In this document: piece by piece, positions 1-10,217 of the stretch
Numbering within the stretch: position 1 is the stretch's first letter
How the letters are laid out: the number at the start of each line of letters is the position of its first letter
Origin: Lumbricus rubellus
Lineage: Eukaryota > Annelida > Clitellata > Crassiclitellata > Lumbricidae
Length of the DNA: 64,000 nucleotides
Assembly: GCA_945859605.1 (NCBI GenBank)
Contig: OX243822.1
Location: 6,616,400 to 6,680,399 of the forward strand
Direction of reading: 5' to 3'
The notes under the pieces: model-generated
What the model was told of the DNA's origin: nothing
Database searches by the model: none
What the model saw: only the letters and a program-made list of their open reading frames with translations
Program-made: the position numbers and the translations under genes

Positions 1-152
1 GACAATAATTGTATGGCTATTATTTAAAGCGGCATAAATCTTAAACTTTGAAGCTTAGTCTTCATCACACAAGCGATGATAACCTTAGGCTTGGCCCGTC
101 GCCAGCATTTAGCATATAAAAATATTATAGGCCTAATCAGTGTAGCCCGATG

Positions 153-628
153 TAAAGGTTTCAAATTAGGCCTACCCCCTCCTAAACATTACCCCCATGA
201 AAACTGTAATTTGCATCAATCATCGCATTTATTTCACTAAATTATCAGAAAAACCATCTCGCTTCTTGTTTTAGTCTGAAGATTTATATCCGTCATCCCA
301 CTTCGTGGCTTGTTAGGCTATCAATATTTTCATAAAATTATGTAGGGCCTAGGCCTAACTAAAATACTAAATCGCCGCAGAAATTACATGGAGAAATGGC
401 TTCGAGGCTATTATTTTTTTCCGGTTAAAATATTGATAACAAATCACGAAGTGAGATGACGGATGAAAATCTTCAAACTAAAACAAGAAGCGGGATGATT
501 TTTCTGATTTTTTAGTGCAATAAATGCGATGATTGAGGCAAATCTAGTGTCCGGGGGTAATCTGAAACCGGTTTCAAGTTACCGGGGGGGGGGGGGTAAT
601 GTTTAGGAGGGGTAATTTGAAACCTTTA
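153..628. mobile_element. Long palindromic (foldback) MITE, family A, copy 1
   Basis: The ends TAAAGGTTTCAAATTA and TAATTTGAAACCTTTA are inverted repeats. Most of the element folds on itself: a left arm reading about 200-330 (ATCGCATTTATT, CTTCTTGTTTTAGTCTGAAG, CGTCATCCCACTTCGTG) recurs as its reverse complement at about 430-540. No coding capacity is seen. A second copy is at 37347-37741. Internal GGCCTA-rich insertions differ between copies. Confidence 0.75.
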
Positions 629-711
629 CACCGGGCCACTTCTGGTCCCTAAAACTCGTCAGGCCCTGTGCTGCTGAGCATTCCCCCGCCCCTCTCGGCG
701 GGCCTGTGCCC

Positions 712-975
712 ATGCATATGTATTTTCTTTCAATGCATATAATATTTTATTGCTTTGCGTATATATTTTCTTTCGATGCATGTGTATTTTGATTGCTATT
801 TATAGGCCTGTAGGCTATATTTTGTTTCTGTGCATATATATATTTTATTTCTATGCATATATTTTATATGATTTTATGCTTTCTTTATATGCATATATAT
901 TTTCTTTCTATGCATACCATGTATACTTTCCTATATATTTTTTTCCTTCTATGCATATATATATTTTGATGTGTC
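712..975. repeat. Degenerate TATGCATATATATTTTCTTT minisatellite
   Basis: Imperfect repeats of a unit of about 20-25 bp around ATGCATATATATTTTCTTTC. A short block of the same unit recurs at about 5188-5255. The small ORF here is repeat translation, rich in Tyr, Phe and Ile, and is not taken as a gene. Confidence 0.7.
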
Positions 976-1571
976 GAATATGTGATCTAGATATTTTGGA
1001 GTCTACGATGATGGAATGACATGAAATGAGCATAACCTACAATGTAGAGCCCACGTCGCATAAAAAATAGCAAAATCATCATAGTAAAAAGTATCCATAC
1101 GGCCTACCTCTCTCATTGTAACATATAGTGTGGGTTTATAGATAGGTCGTAACAGACTACATTACAAGATTACATAGAAAAAATTGCCAAAGAGAGCAGC
1201 TGTTCGCCTATACGTGAAGCACCTCTGCAGAATTAGCCTAACAGTGTAGTTGCAGGATCTCCACATCGCTCTCACACTGCTCGGCGAGTTCTCGCATCTT
1301 CGTTAACCTTCAGATATTAAAATTTACCAGATTGGGTCCTTCCAAATGGGTGAATTTATATATTGATTTGACCGAGACCTACTGCCCTCTAGTTTAAAAA
1401 ATTACTATGAATTCATATCTCAGATGCATCCACATTTCACAAGAAACTCTAGCTCTTATAGAAGAACATAATTATGCCCGCACAAACGCAATCGCCTTTC
1501 TCTACTAAATTAGGCTAATTGGAGTTGCCACATGGGAAAAAAATTCAAAGGGAATACTGCTATCCCCAACA
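976..1571. other. No gene recognised
   Basis: AT-rich sequence with short ORFs only. I see no conserved motif, RNA gene or clear repeat terminus. Confidence 0.4.
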
Positions 1572-1583
1572 CAGGGGCGCATA

Positions 1584-1929
1584 CAGGGCCGGATTAAGCA
1601 ATGTGGGGGCCCTGTTCAGAAAATTTTTGCGGATGAAATTTTTTCGTGAAAATCATACCATTTCATTTCATCCGCCAAAAAGGTCGATGACCTTTTTTTA
1701 GTCATCTGGCCAAAATTTTCGGGAAAATCATACCATTTCATCCGCCAAAAAAGTTGATGACTTTTTTTTAGTCATCTGGCGAAATTTTCGGGAAAATTAG
1801 TCGTTTCGTCGAAATTTGCAAAAAAAATATTTTTTTCACATTTGTGGGGCCCCCCCTAAAGTGTGGAAAGTGTGGGGGCCCTTGTTCGGCCGAACATGTT
1901 GAACATGCCTTAGGCCTAATCCGGCCCTG
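1584..1929. mobile_element. hAT-type MITE (CAGGGCCGGATTA ends), nested
   Basis: Terminal inverted repeats CAGGGCCGGATTA and TAATCCGGCCCTG. It is flanked by GGCGCATA (1576-1583) and GGCGGATA (1930-1937), an 8-bp duplication with one mismatch, as expected for hAT. It sits in the CAGGGGCGGATA terminus of a family B MITE whose other end is near 2238. The body carries hairpins built on GACTAAAAAAGGTCATC. Confidence 0.7.
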
Positions 1930-2238
1930 GGCGGATACATACATTTTCGAAGGGGAAGGGAATTTTCGGTGATACTTCCCGAAAAATCTGATGACCTTTT
2001 TTAGTCGTCCGGCCGAAATGTCTGGAAAAATATAATAATTTTTCCTGCCAAAATATCTGATGACTTTTTAGTCATCTTGTCGTAATTTCTTCGGAATTGC
2101 CACTTTTTCTCTATTGCCTTGTCCAGCTACATTGATTTAAAGGATTTAAAGGTTGTTCAAACCAAATGGATGGTCACGTCCCATGCAATTTTTAAATGGG
2201 AAGTCATGGCCGGATTGGCTTCCTGGATCCGCCCCTGC
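1930..2238. mobile_element. Remainder of a family B MITE
   Basis: Continues the CAGGGGCGGATA terminus interrupted at 1584 and ends in CTGGATCCGCCCCTG. The interior has the family's TTTTTTAGTCATC hairpins and the ATGGCCGGATTG segment near the right end, shared with copies at 15713, 32628 and 37896. Confidence 0.55.
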
Positions 2239-2944
2239 TCCAGCATTTGGATTTTTAAAAAATTAATAGAAGGAACCGAATGAAAAGAAAACGACCTTGA
2301 TAAATTCTGCGCAGGTCAGCGGCCATGTGGTCGTTTACCGACCTCTCTGTCATTTCGACGGATTATTTCATCAAAATGCAGAATTAGCACAGTTATTTTC
2401 AGACAGGTTGGAATTAACTGCTTCTAGACTCGCGTACTGGACTTTTCGTTGAATTTCTCAAGGATTTTACGCTTGTTAGAAGGTTTTTGTTGCGGGTCGT
2501 CTTGGCCACGTGACTGCATCAGCGACCATCCTTATGATGCACAGCCGAGTCGTTCCATGTGCCGTGCGTGTACGCCGCTGCTAGCTAGCCGATGTTTATC
2601 TCATCGGAGGACGGTACACGCGGGTCAGCGCATGGAGTGACCTCGACTGTTGTCAACGGCGGCGCTTTCAACTACCGACCGACAAGCGACGAATGCCTTC
2701 TCCTGTACGTATCCTTGGTTGAGATTCGACGATTAGCCGGACGGGAGTCATCTACCACCTACCAGTGACTCCGATCAACCACGCCATCTACCTGCTGTCT
2801 ACGAGAATCCGATGGTCAACTCTACGTGTTTGCGAGGGCGCGCCACCGGTGACTCTTTCAGCTAACTGTGTTTTGTTTTGCAACGTGTTGTTATTTTTCG
2901 CTCGCTATGACAATAATAATAATATCGTTTGGGCTAGTTAGCGC
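2239..2944. other. No gene recognised
   Basis: Unique-looking, relatively GC-rich sequence just upstream of a LINE tail. It may be decayed LINE 3' sequence, but no protein motif could be read. Confidence 0.3.
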
Positions 2945-2998
2945 AGGGAGCGCCTCTGAGTAGATATCTTGAAGAGGCGCTATATAAATTCTCAGAAT
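2945..2998 (+). repeat. LINE/SINE 3' tail
   Basis: GGGAGCGCCTCTGAGTAG followed by GCGCTATATAAATTCT and a short GAATGAATGAA tail. In the longer LINE copy at 28806-31100 the same words encode the last residues of the reverse-transcriptase ORF (GAPLSTYLE). Confidence 0.75.
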
Positions 2999-3419
2999 GA
3001 ATGAAGGACCTTAACCAACCCGCACCCGTCTTCCTCTATGTGCTTTGTAGTAATGGTCTCTTTCTGGTAGTTAAGTAGGCCTATTATGTTATCTATAATT
3101 CTGTCAATCCTTTTTGGAAAATATTGGCTCAACAGTATTGAGCGCTTAATTTTCATGTTCCTTGTTCCATATAGACATAGTTTAGACATATATATCTTCT
3201 TTTTGCTATGTCGTTTTTCTTTACTCTATGGCTATGCGATGCATGGGCTTGCTAAAGTGTAGTTAAGGCCACCATAGAGGATCTATTAAAAATTCAATGG
3301 ATAATTAAATTTTGGTGTTCCTACCAGCGTGGTTTTTGTCCCTTCTTGTAACAATGATATGTTGACAATTTAACGATTTTGTAGCCTTAACCTTGTTTTA
3401 TTTGGTTACAAAATAAAAC

Positions 3420-3425
3420 TTTTGA

Positions 3426-3460
<35 letters not shown>

Positions 3461-3475
3461 GATTGATTGATTAAC
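3420..3475. repeat. (GATT)n microsatellite
   Basis: About 11 GATT/TTGA units immediately after AAAATAAAACTTTTGAATT, the layout of a retroelement 3' end with a simple-repeat tail. Confidence 0.8.
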
Positions 3476-3659
3476 CTGTTCTTAATGCACAAGTGATGAA
3501 TTGCTTTTCAACCATGCATACCGAAGACATCATGAAGCACACTCGTAATCAGACAATCAATACAACTTCTACACAATGTAACGCAACTAATCGAAGACTT
3601 GAGGTATATAATTACCGGACGAATCTGAAAACCGATTCATATTTAATAGTATTGATATG

Positions 3660-3959
3660 CATGGGCGCCCGCACATAGGGGCAGGGGGGGCACTTGCACC
3701 ACTGGAATTCAATTCCATATTTTTAACTAATAGGCTACTTTATGGTTTTTAATAAATTTCGTCGCACTGAAGCGCTAATGTTACTAATTATACTGTTTTA
3801 TACACAACTTGAAACTATAAGAAATTGACATCTATAGAAAGCTCTGTGAAATATAACCGTGTTCTTTATTTTCTGCTATGCATTTTCAAGCTATTGATAA
3901 AAAATGACCGTAACCATTGTGTTTTGTCCCTCCTGCAAATATTTATGCGGGCGTCCATG
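3660..3959. mobile_element. MITE, CATGGGCG..CGTCCATG family, copy 1
   Basis: Ends CATGGGCGCCCGCA and TGCGGGCGTCCATG are inverted repeats. The interior segment beginning CACATAGGGGCAGG is shared, inverted, with the copy at 8529-8828. No coding capacity. Confidence 0.7.
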
Positions 3960-4554
3960 TTGATACGGACCCCGATCACAAGTCTTTGTCTAATGCTGTT
4001 TGTGACAATTTGTTTCTCTTTAGGCTACTCATTCTTTCAGCTCTAAACTTGCATTTTTCCGTTTTTATGTAGGCCTAATCAATCAAATTGCTTGAATGTT
4101 TTCTGTGTAACTTTGGGTGTGTTAGTTAAGTGCTAGTTAAGTATTTGTTAAATTGTGCCACTTACTCTCTATTAATAAGTTTCTTCCCTGCTTATAATAT
4201 TATTCGTGTTCCTGTAATTATATAAACTGGCTGTCATAATAATTATTATGTTATTGTGTTTTGTATTCCAATAATTACTGGGTGGCCATATTAGCGGGTT
4301 TCTCCATCCCTTCTGGGTCTCCTCTTGATAACCACAAATTATGCGCTCAGTATTATATTCACCGCCAATACGCCATAATTGTTTATTTGGTCTGTTCAAG
4401 AAATAAATACAATCAAATTGAAAAATGAATTTTTTTATATTCATATTGTGGGAGGGGGCGGTAACGCATTGGATAACACGCTGGCAAGGAGAGCGAAAAT
4501 TGTCGCTCGAGATCGCTCCCTGTAAAGCGCACGTGCTTTGTAAGCTGCTATTAG

Positions 4555-4705
4555 CGCTGTGTATTGCAGACTGTCTTTTCTGTCAGTATTTAAGATTAAA
4601 GTTTCTGTCTTCTGTAATTTGCGTTCTTGTGAATTGCTTAAATTGCATAGGCCTAAATGTATACTGTAGCCGGTTGCGGTCTGTCAACCGGATTGTTTCA
4701 ATAAA
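4555..4705 (-). repeat. Dispersed repeat shared with 32370-32515
   Basis: Reverse complement of this stretch matches 32370-32515 through landmarks TCCGGTTGACA, CCGCAACCGG, AAGCAATTCACA and CAGAAAAGAC. At both loci a family B MITE lies directly beyond. Confidence 0.6.
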
Positions 4706-4717
4706 AAATATTATTAT

Positions 4718-5080
4718 CGGGGCGGATCCAGGGGCAATTCCGGCCATGCCCCCATTGAGAAATTTAGACATAAAATTTTGTCAGCAGCTATTCTGGCGGG
4801 CAAAATGGACGAGCCCCCCCCATAATTTTCGTACATCGTACCGGGTTTCAATCAATGCAGCGGGAAAAGGTGACAGATGGGACAGAGAAAAAAGTAGCGT
4901 ATTACTAAAAAAGGTCATCAGTTATTTTTACAGGCAAAATAGTATATTTCTGAGATTTTTTCCGACATTTCGACCAAACGACAGAAAATTATCAGATTTT
5001 TCAGCCACAGACCATCGAAATATTTTCAAGACTCAGGACCAAAAATTGTGGCCTTTCGAAAATTTCTGTGTCCGCCTCTG
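4718..5080. mobile_element. hAT-type MITE, family B
   Basis: Begins CGGGGCGGATCCAG and ends CTGTGTCCGCCTCTG. Flanks ATTATTAT and ATGATGAT match at six of eight positions, a decayed 8-bp duplication. The interior keeps the ACTAAAAAAGGTCATCA hairpin. Confidence 0.6.
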
Positions 5081-5082
5081 AT

Positions 5083-5111
5083 GATGATGATGATTATTAT
5101 TTTATTTTATA

Positions 5112-5158
<47 letters not shown>

Positions 5159-5190
5159 GTATTATTATTATTATTATTATTATTATATTT
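5083..5190. repeat. (ATT)n microsatellite
   Basis: A few GAT units, then about 25 interrupted ATT units. It gives poly-Ile or poly-Leu in frame, which is not a gene. Confidence 0.9.
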
Positions 5191-5259
5191 TCTTTCTATG
5201 TACATGGATCGGTTCTTTGTTTCTATGCATATATTTTCTTTCTACATGTATATGGCCTA

Positions 5260-5738
5260 GGGGCCGTCCATAAAAAACGTCACGCTATTTTCGACCATTT
5301 TTAACCACCCCTCCTCCCCTGTCACAAACTCACTTTCTCGGACCCCCCCTTAAAGTACGTCACACTTTCTCGGACCCCCCCCCCCTAAAGTACGTCACAC
5401 TTTCGAATTTTTTCTTAATTAACACTTTATTCAAATTTAATCTAAAACACACTTCACTATTAAACTGTAAAGTTTCCACTTAAAAGAACTATCACATTAT
5501 TAAAATGACTTTAATAGTAGAATAGTTAATTGTAAACAGTGGTCACAGTTATTCATTGAACCAGTAACTCAATGTAGATTGAATTTGAAAACAAAAATTG
5601 CAAAAATTAGACTAGAAAATTATATAATACACATCATTAAAAAAATGTGTGACGTCACACATGGCCCTCTGTCACAAACTGTCACACTTTCTTGCACCTC
5701 CTCCCCCCTGGAGCGTGACGTACTTTATGGACGGCCCC
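5260..5738. mobile_element. GGGGCCGTCC MITE, family C, copy 1
   Basis: Inverted ends GGGGCCGTCCATAAA and TTTATGGACGGCCCC with subterminal GTACGTCACACTTTC repeats. A CTA triplet flanks both sides (5257-5259, 5739-5741), read as a 3-bp target duplication. A paralogous copy is at 17423-17915. Confidence 0.8.
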
Positions 5739-5879
5739 CTACATAATAATTCAAGGACTTTTTATACACAGTCCTTGACTTATAATTATACAGAAGCTTA
5801 CTTATAAGAAAGGTTGTTTAGATAATGAACAACTAGCCTATAATAATTATAATGAGATCAAATCAGTCAAATCGTTTGC

Positions 5880-6964
5880 CCATCTGAAATATTTCAAATG
5901 CTAACATAATGCTCCTTCATCTGCGTGGTTTGCTGATGCTTTAGCGCAACATTGTTTGTCAAATTGCTCACAGCAGCAGAAAACTTGCAGATGTTTTATA
6001 ATTTTGCGTAATAGCATTTTTTACTAGGCTCTATTATAGGTGGGCGATACATAAATGATGGCATCACAGGCATGAGTTGCTGAAAACCAAGTATTAAGCG
6101 TAATCAATTTTATTCCTACAGGAAATTAAATGGGAAGCAAACGAGCTATAACTTGAGAATTAGACGCCCTGACCGGGTGCTGCCAAGAGCATTCGATATA
6201 ATGAGGAAAACAATTATAGCTAGAACATTGTTTACACACCAATTATTTGTTTAACCTTGATAGTTTTTGATGTCTTATGTTGATTTTATATGTGATAGCC
6301 TACTTGTTTACCAGTGTTTAATCTAGACGTCTCTGGAAGGAAAGTTCCCAAGACCAGGAATGACTTTCTCCACACAAAATTTTGAAATGTTGTTCACATG
6401 TATTTAGGCCTACAAGTATGTAGGCTACCATTCCCGCCAGCAAAACGCTGCCTGTAACATTCCCACCAGAAAATGCAGGTACGACAGACTAAACGTCATC
6501 AGATTTTAAGGTACCGGTGTTGGTATATTTTTCGAAATTGTGGGGAAAAGACTAAAAAAATGAGAGAAAAATCTGGTCAATGGATGTTGACGGTGTCCAG
6601 GTTTAGTGGATGTCGTCCGCCCAAAACGGACGTTTTTCTCGTCCCCAGAAATCTAACCCCCCACCCCAGACAGGAGGACTAGATTAAACACTGTTTGTTC
6701 ACCAGAGTGTTATTTGGCAGCTGGTCATATTAAATAGTATATACTTAGCTACATACTTTCACAGTACAGGTTGATTCGGCTTTATGTTCCAGAATTGCCA
6801 TCTGTAATTGACTGATGAGCGTCTTGCATGGCTGCCATACAGTTAAATTTGACTCCTGTTAAATTTGATATAATCTGCTTTACTGTTTAATGTACTCTTA
6901 CTGCCTATTTAGCAATTTCAATAAAATTATAAGAAAATTGTTGTTTTTTGAATATTGATGTAAT
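5880..6964 (+). repeat. Dispersed repeat with poly(A)-signal end, copy A
   Basis: About 1.1 kb that aligns by eye with 28650-28805 plus 31100-31645 (landmarks CGTGGTTTGC, CATCACAGGC, GGGAAGCAAACGA, GCGTCTTGCATGGCTGCCAT). Both copies end near CAATAAA. It could be a 3' UTR of an unrecognised gene or retroelement. Copy A is interrupted by a MITE at 6312-6693, copy B by a LINE. Confidence 0.65.
6312..6693. mobile_element. hAT-like MITE (CAGTGTTTAATCTAG ends)
   Basis: Inverted ends CAGTGTTTAATCTAG and CTAGATTAAACACTG. Left flank TTGTTTAC and right flank T-TTGTTCAC resemble an 8-bp duplication with one change and one extra T. Copy B of the surrounding repeat lacks the insertion. The same left end appears alone at 26585, just 3' of the GTPase gene. 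Confidence 0.65.
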
Positions 6965-7084
6965 TTGATACAGCGCCCTATCAATGTTGTCTATTCAAGA
7001 GCATTCCCGGTCCAATCCCGGTCTAATTGGGAGTCTAAAGAACAGTACGAAATTCGTTCATTCATTCGGAAACTTATAAGGAAA

Positions 7085-7370
7085 CTTCAAGAAAACTACT
7101 CAGAGGCGCTCCTGACTCCAGCGCGCCTCAAAAGAACAGTTTTAAGTTTGGTGGGGGAACGAAAAGTTTTGGTGAATTAAAGGGTGTAGGCGCATAGCTC
7201 CAGATGAAGGCCACTCCAGAACACTGTGCCAGCCACAGAGAAGTCTGGGTTCTTCATGGTTGCATGAGGCGGGGATTAGGGAGGCAAATCCTCCTCGAAA
7301 ATTTCGGGACGAGTCTGGTTTTGGAGAAGTATAGGCACGATGTAAGATCCCGCCAGTAAAGGTCACCTTC
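7085..7370 (-). pseudogene. 5'-truncated L2/CR1-like LINE, ORF2 C-terminus
   Basis: On the minus strand the reading ATMKNPDFSVAG..VFW.GL matches the ATMQRRSFSVVG..TWNGL block of the longer LINE at 28806-31100, followed by the GGAGCGCCTCTGAGTAG tail near 7095-7115. Only the last part of ORF2 is present and it is frameshifted. Confidence 0.6.
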
Positions 7371-7446
7371 TACCGCCTACGCCTACGGGTCCAAAACCAC
7401 AACATCCTTGTGGCATGCAGATGGCACAATCCGGTATATTATCATC

Positions 7447-7525
7447 CTAGAGGTGAAAGTTTTCCTCATTATGAAATGTAATGTAATTGTCTTAATTACA
7501 CAAAGAGGAAAACTTTCACCTCTAG
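7447..7525. repeat. Perfect 21-bp inverted repeat
   Basis: CTAGAGGTGAAAGTTTTCCT (7447-7466, plus C) recurs exactly inverted at 7505-7525 with a 37-nt loop. ATCAT words continue the symmetry outside. It may be a very short MITE. Confidence 0.7.
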
Positions 7526-8026
7526 TATGATATTATATCGGATTTAGGATTTAGCATGGTGTTTCTTTTATTTGACTGGCTTTAGGCCTATAAGTCATAT
7601 GAATTAATTAAGTATATAATATATGTTGTTTACTACCAAGCTTCTACACCAAAATTCGGATAGCAAGTTGATCAATAAATGAGAATGGCCCATTCATTTC
7701 TTATAGGCCTATAGCTAATCTTGATCAAGAATATCTTCTTCAGTTGCCTCCACTTCTATCCAAGTTTGGGATCTGGTTGTTTTTGGTTACTAATCTGATG
7801 ATGTAAAACAGGCAAACACTTCCACCGAAATTGTATCATCCATCGACGCTTTCTCGGCTCCGGCGTACAGTGAATTGATGAGTGACAAGTTTTCTCGCCC
7901 TGTCCGGAATTCTCCTGCCCTCAATCTTGGCAGTTGAGGGGTTCTGGGTAATCAGAGGACCTAGAAATCTAGTTATTCTCTGACTGGGGTTTAAACCACG
8001 AACTTTTCCTAATGCCCCAGCTAGGT

Positions 8027-8104
8027 AAGATGATGATGACGACGACGATGATGATGATTGCGACGACGACGACGCCGATGATTATGATGATGATGATGAT
8101 GAAT

Positions 8105-8170
<66 letters not shown>
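8027..8170. repeat. (GAT)n/(GAC)n microsatellite
   Basis: Near-continuous GAT/GAC triplets. The poly-Met, poly-Ser and poly-Ile ORFs over it are artefacts. Confidence 0.95.
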
Positions 8171-8216
8171 CTCCCTCTAATAGGCCTACGCACAATGGCC
8201 CTATTATTATAAAAAT

Positions 8217-8430
8217 GAACCTCTTTAAAATATCCCAAATTAAAGTGGACGACTTCAAGAATCTGATCAAACTTGAACAGGCAAAGATTTATGAAACAAT
8301 TCGTTCCAATACCAGTTTTGAAATATTCAAGACTGAAAAGAATAGAAAGCTTAGAGAAGTTGACGATGCTGTATAACACATAAATTTTACAAATATGAAA
8401 ACTGCTTTGCAAGATGTAATCAATGCCAGA
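8217..8430 (+). pseudogene. VLIG-like GTPase pseudogene fragment
   Basis: About 210 bp aligns with 24215-24405 inside the intact VLIG-like gene. The translation FKNLIKLEQAKIYETIRS parallels FRNLIKLEQEKIYESIRS, and FTNMKTALQDVINA is identical in both. An in-frame stop replaces part of the DAVEHNF segment (reads DAV-stop-HI) with a small local change after it. No other GTPase exons flank it, so it is an isolated fragment next to a GAT microsatellite. Its presence indicates at least one further family member or an older duplication in this genome. Confidence 0.85.
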
Positions 8431-8528
8431 GGAAATAGATCTCACGCATGCTGCTATAATTAACTTAAGAACAGAGAATCTTCCACGCCTCTATATTGAC
8501 CAAAGCCAACAGCTACTTCGGTAGCGCG

Positions 8529-8828
8529 CATGGACGCTCGAGGAAATTTTGCAGGAGGGGCAAAACTCGATGGTCACGGTTAATGTTTTTTGCAGCAATA
8601 AGTTGAAAATATCAATCGAGAAATTTAGAACATCCACGGGTATTTTAGAAGTTTCTTAATGTATAGGGCCTATGTCTCAGTTTCACTTTTTAAATAATTT
8701 TTATTATGAATAGTTTCTTTAGTGCAAAGAAATTTGTTAACAACCAAAAAGTAGCAGTTATAAAAAATATGCTTCAACTTTCCACGGGGGGCAAGTGCCC
8801 CTCTTGCCCCTATGTGTGGGTGCCCATG
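8529..8828. mobile_element. MITE, CATGGRCG family, copy 2 (inverted)
   Basis: Ends CATGGACGCTCG and GGGTGCCCATG. Reverse complement shares CACATAGGGGCA and CTCCTGCAAA with the copy at 3660-3959. Confidence 0.6.
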
Positions 8829-8904
8829 GCAGCGCGTCCCACACGCGCGGTTAGAGGCGATGGATAAATGTCTTGTTTGACTCCGCCACTGTAGTCTGTA
8901 ACAG

Positions 8905-9000
8905 TTCACATGACAGTGCCAGTCCTAAGTCTGGATAAGGAGGATGTCGATGATAATGATCTCTGTTATCGCAGGATGTCGTTAAACTGAAATAACCATT
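8905..9000 (+). repeat. RTE-like LINE 3' fragment
   Basis: ACAGTGCCAGTCCTAAGTCT followed by GGATAAGGAGGATG and GATGTCGTTAAACTG. It resembles the GTGCCAGTCCCAAGCC segment also seen at 10140 and 57990. Confidence 0.45.
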
Positions 9001-9310
9001 AATACTATTATTTACAAATGTTGCTGCATGTAAAATATTATATTCGATGATCTGCTTAAACCACAGTATACACATTGACTTACACTAACCCTCGGCGTGA
9101 TGCTCTTACCTTGTTGCCCATTAGCGCCACTACCTCGCATACCTTATTCCTTGCACCAGTAAGACCCGTCTTCTTTCGTCTGGTGAACTACCCCGACTAC
9201 AGGTCTATGTATGAGAGATAAGTAGGCTAGCAGGGTGGTAGATAGCAGCATTGGGGGGGGCTGCCATATTGTTAAAATACATGCGTCCTCGGAATTGTCC
9301 TAATTCATTC

Positions 9311-9545
9311 ATTCAAGGGGTGCTCGATAGTACAGTGGTTAGCGCAGATATTTGTAACGAGATTTCTGTTCCACAAGCACCCCCTAGCCGACTCAGCCAT
9401 GATGAGTACACTGACCTATGGTCAGTGGATAATTAGACGGTGAGGGAAAGGATTGGCCACCGCCCTCATATGCCGAGGCCTTGAAAATGAAGTCGCTAAC
9501 ACTTCATCCCCATTGGCTAGCCCTCCGGGCTAGCTAGACGGGATC
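9311..9545 (+). repeat. Probable tRNA-derived SINE
   Basis: TAGTACAGTGG (about 9330) fits the Pol III box A consensus and is followed by TTAGCGCAGA. A clear box B is not visible, so the tRNA head is decayed. Confidence 0.4.
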
Positions 9546-10126
9546 TCATTATACCCATTTATTCATTCAATAAGCATGCCCTCCAATTTTACTCGACCGG
9601 TCCTAGCTGAGAATAGGCCCTACGTAATTTATTTCTTGTTGAGTGCTTGGCACATCATGCCTATCTGGGCAGCATGGGGCACGAACTTCTCACGTCTCTC
9701 GCATTCATTCTCATCGAGCGAGATTTTCTACAGATTGGTATTCAGGACAGTATAAGCTTATTGTTGATAAATTCAAGCGCAATAAATTCAAGACACGGCG
9801 ACTGCTGCTTCGACTTTATTAATCAATATAATCGCGGTAACAATATAGACCTATAATAATAGCCTAATCAACTTCATCTTGTTATCTTTCGATTATTATA
9901 AGCGTTTCAAAAATGAAGAAATATTAGTAATTGATGCAGTGTCATAATTTATTACTTAACAGCTGATAGCTCTCCAAATCCGGCATTTCTAAGTTTGCTT
10001 TGTCACCGTACTCGTTTAGTAGGCTAGTCGCTATGATATATACTACATGTTTGAACTATCTTAACTGGCAGCAGATTAATTGCAGTTTTGTTCAGCTTTG
10101 GATTCAAATTTGGAGAGGTATCAGCT
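9546..10126. other. No gene recognised
   Basis: Only short ORFs without recognisable motifs, and no repeat terminus identified. Confidence 0.35.
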
Positions 10127-10139
10127 GTTAACAAAACTC

Positions 10140-10217
10140 CGCCTCATGTTCCTGCTATGGAACATGTGCCGGTCCCAAGCCCGGGTAAAGGAGGAGGGTT
10201 CCGCGGAGGGTTTGCAG
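10140..10217 (+). repeat. RTE-like LINE 3' UTR, left part
   Basis: CCGGTCCCAAGCCCGGGTAA and GGAGGAGGGTT are typical words of RTE-like LINE 3' ends. The sequence is split by the foldback element and resumes at 12092 with CCCTCCCGGATAAAAC. Confidence 0.55.

Noticed and set aside
4425..5081. 218-codon plus-strand ORF
   Set aside because: It runs from unique sequence through a dispersed repeat and a whole family B MITE, with no conserved motif.
5048..5304. Poly-Leu/Ile ORFs suggesting a membrane protein
   Set aside because: Translation of the (ATT)n tract.
8012..8445. Poly-Met/Ser/Ile ORFs over the GAT repeat
   Set aside because: Simple-repeat translation. The real content to the right is the GTPase pseudogene fragment on the plus strand.
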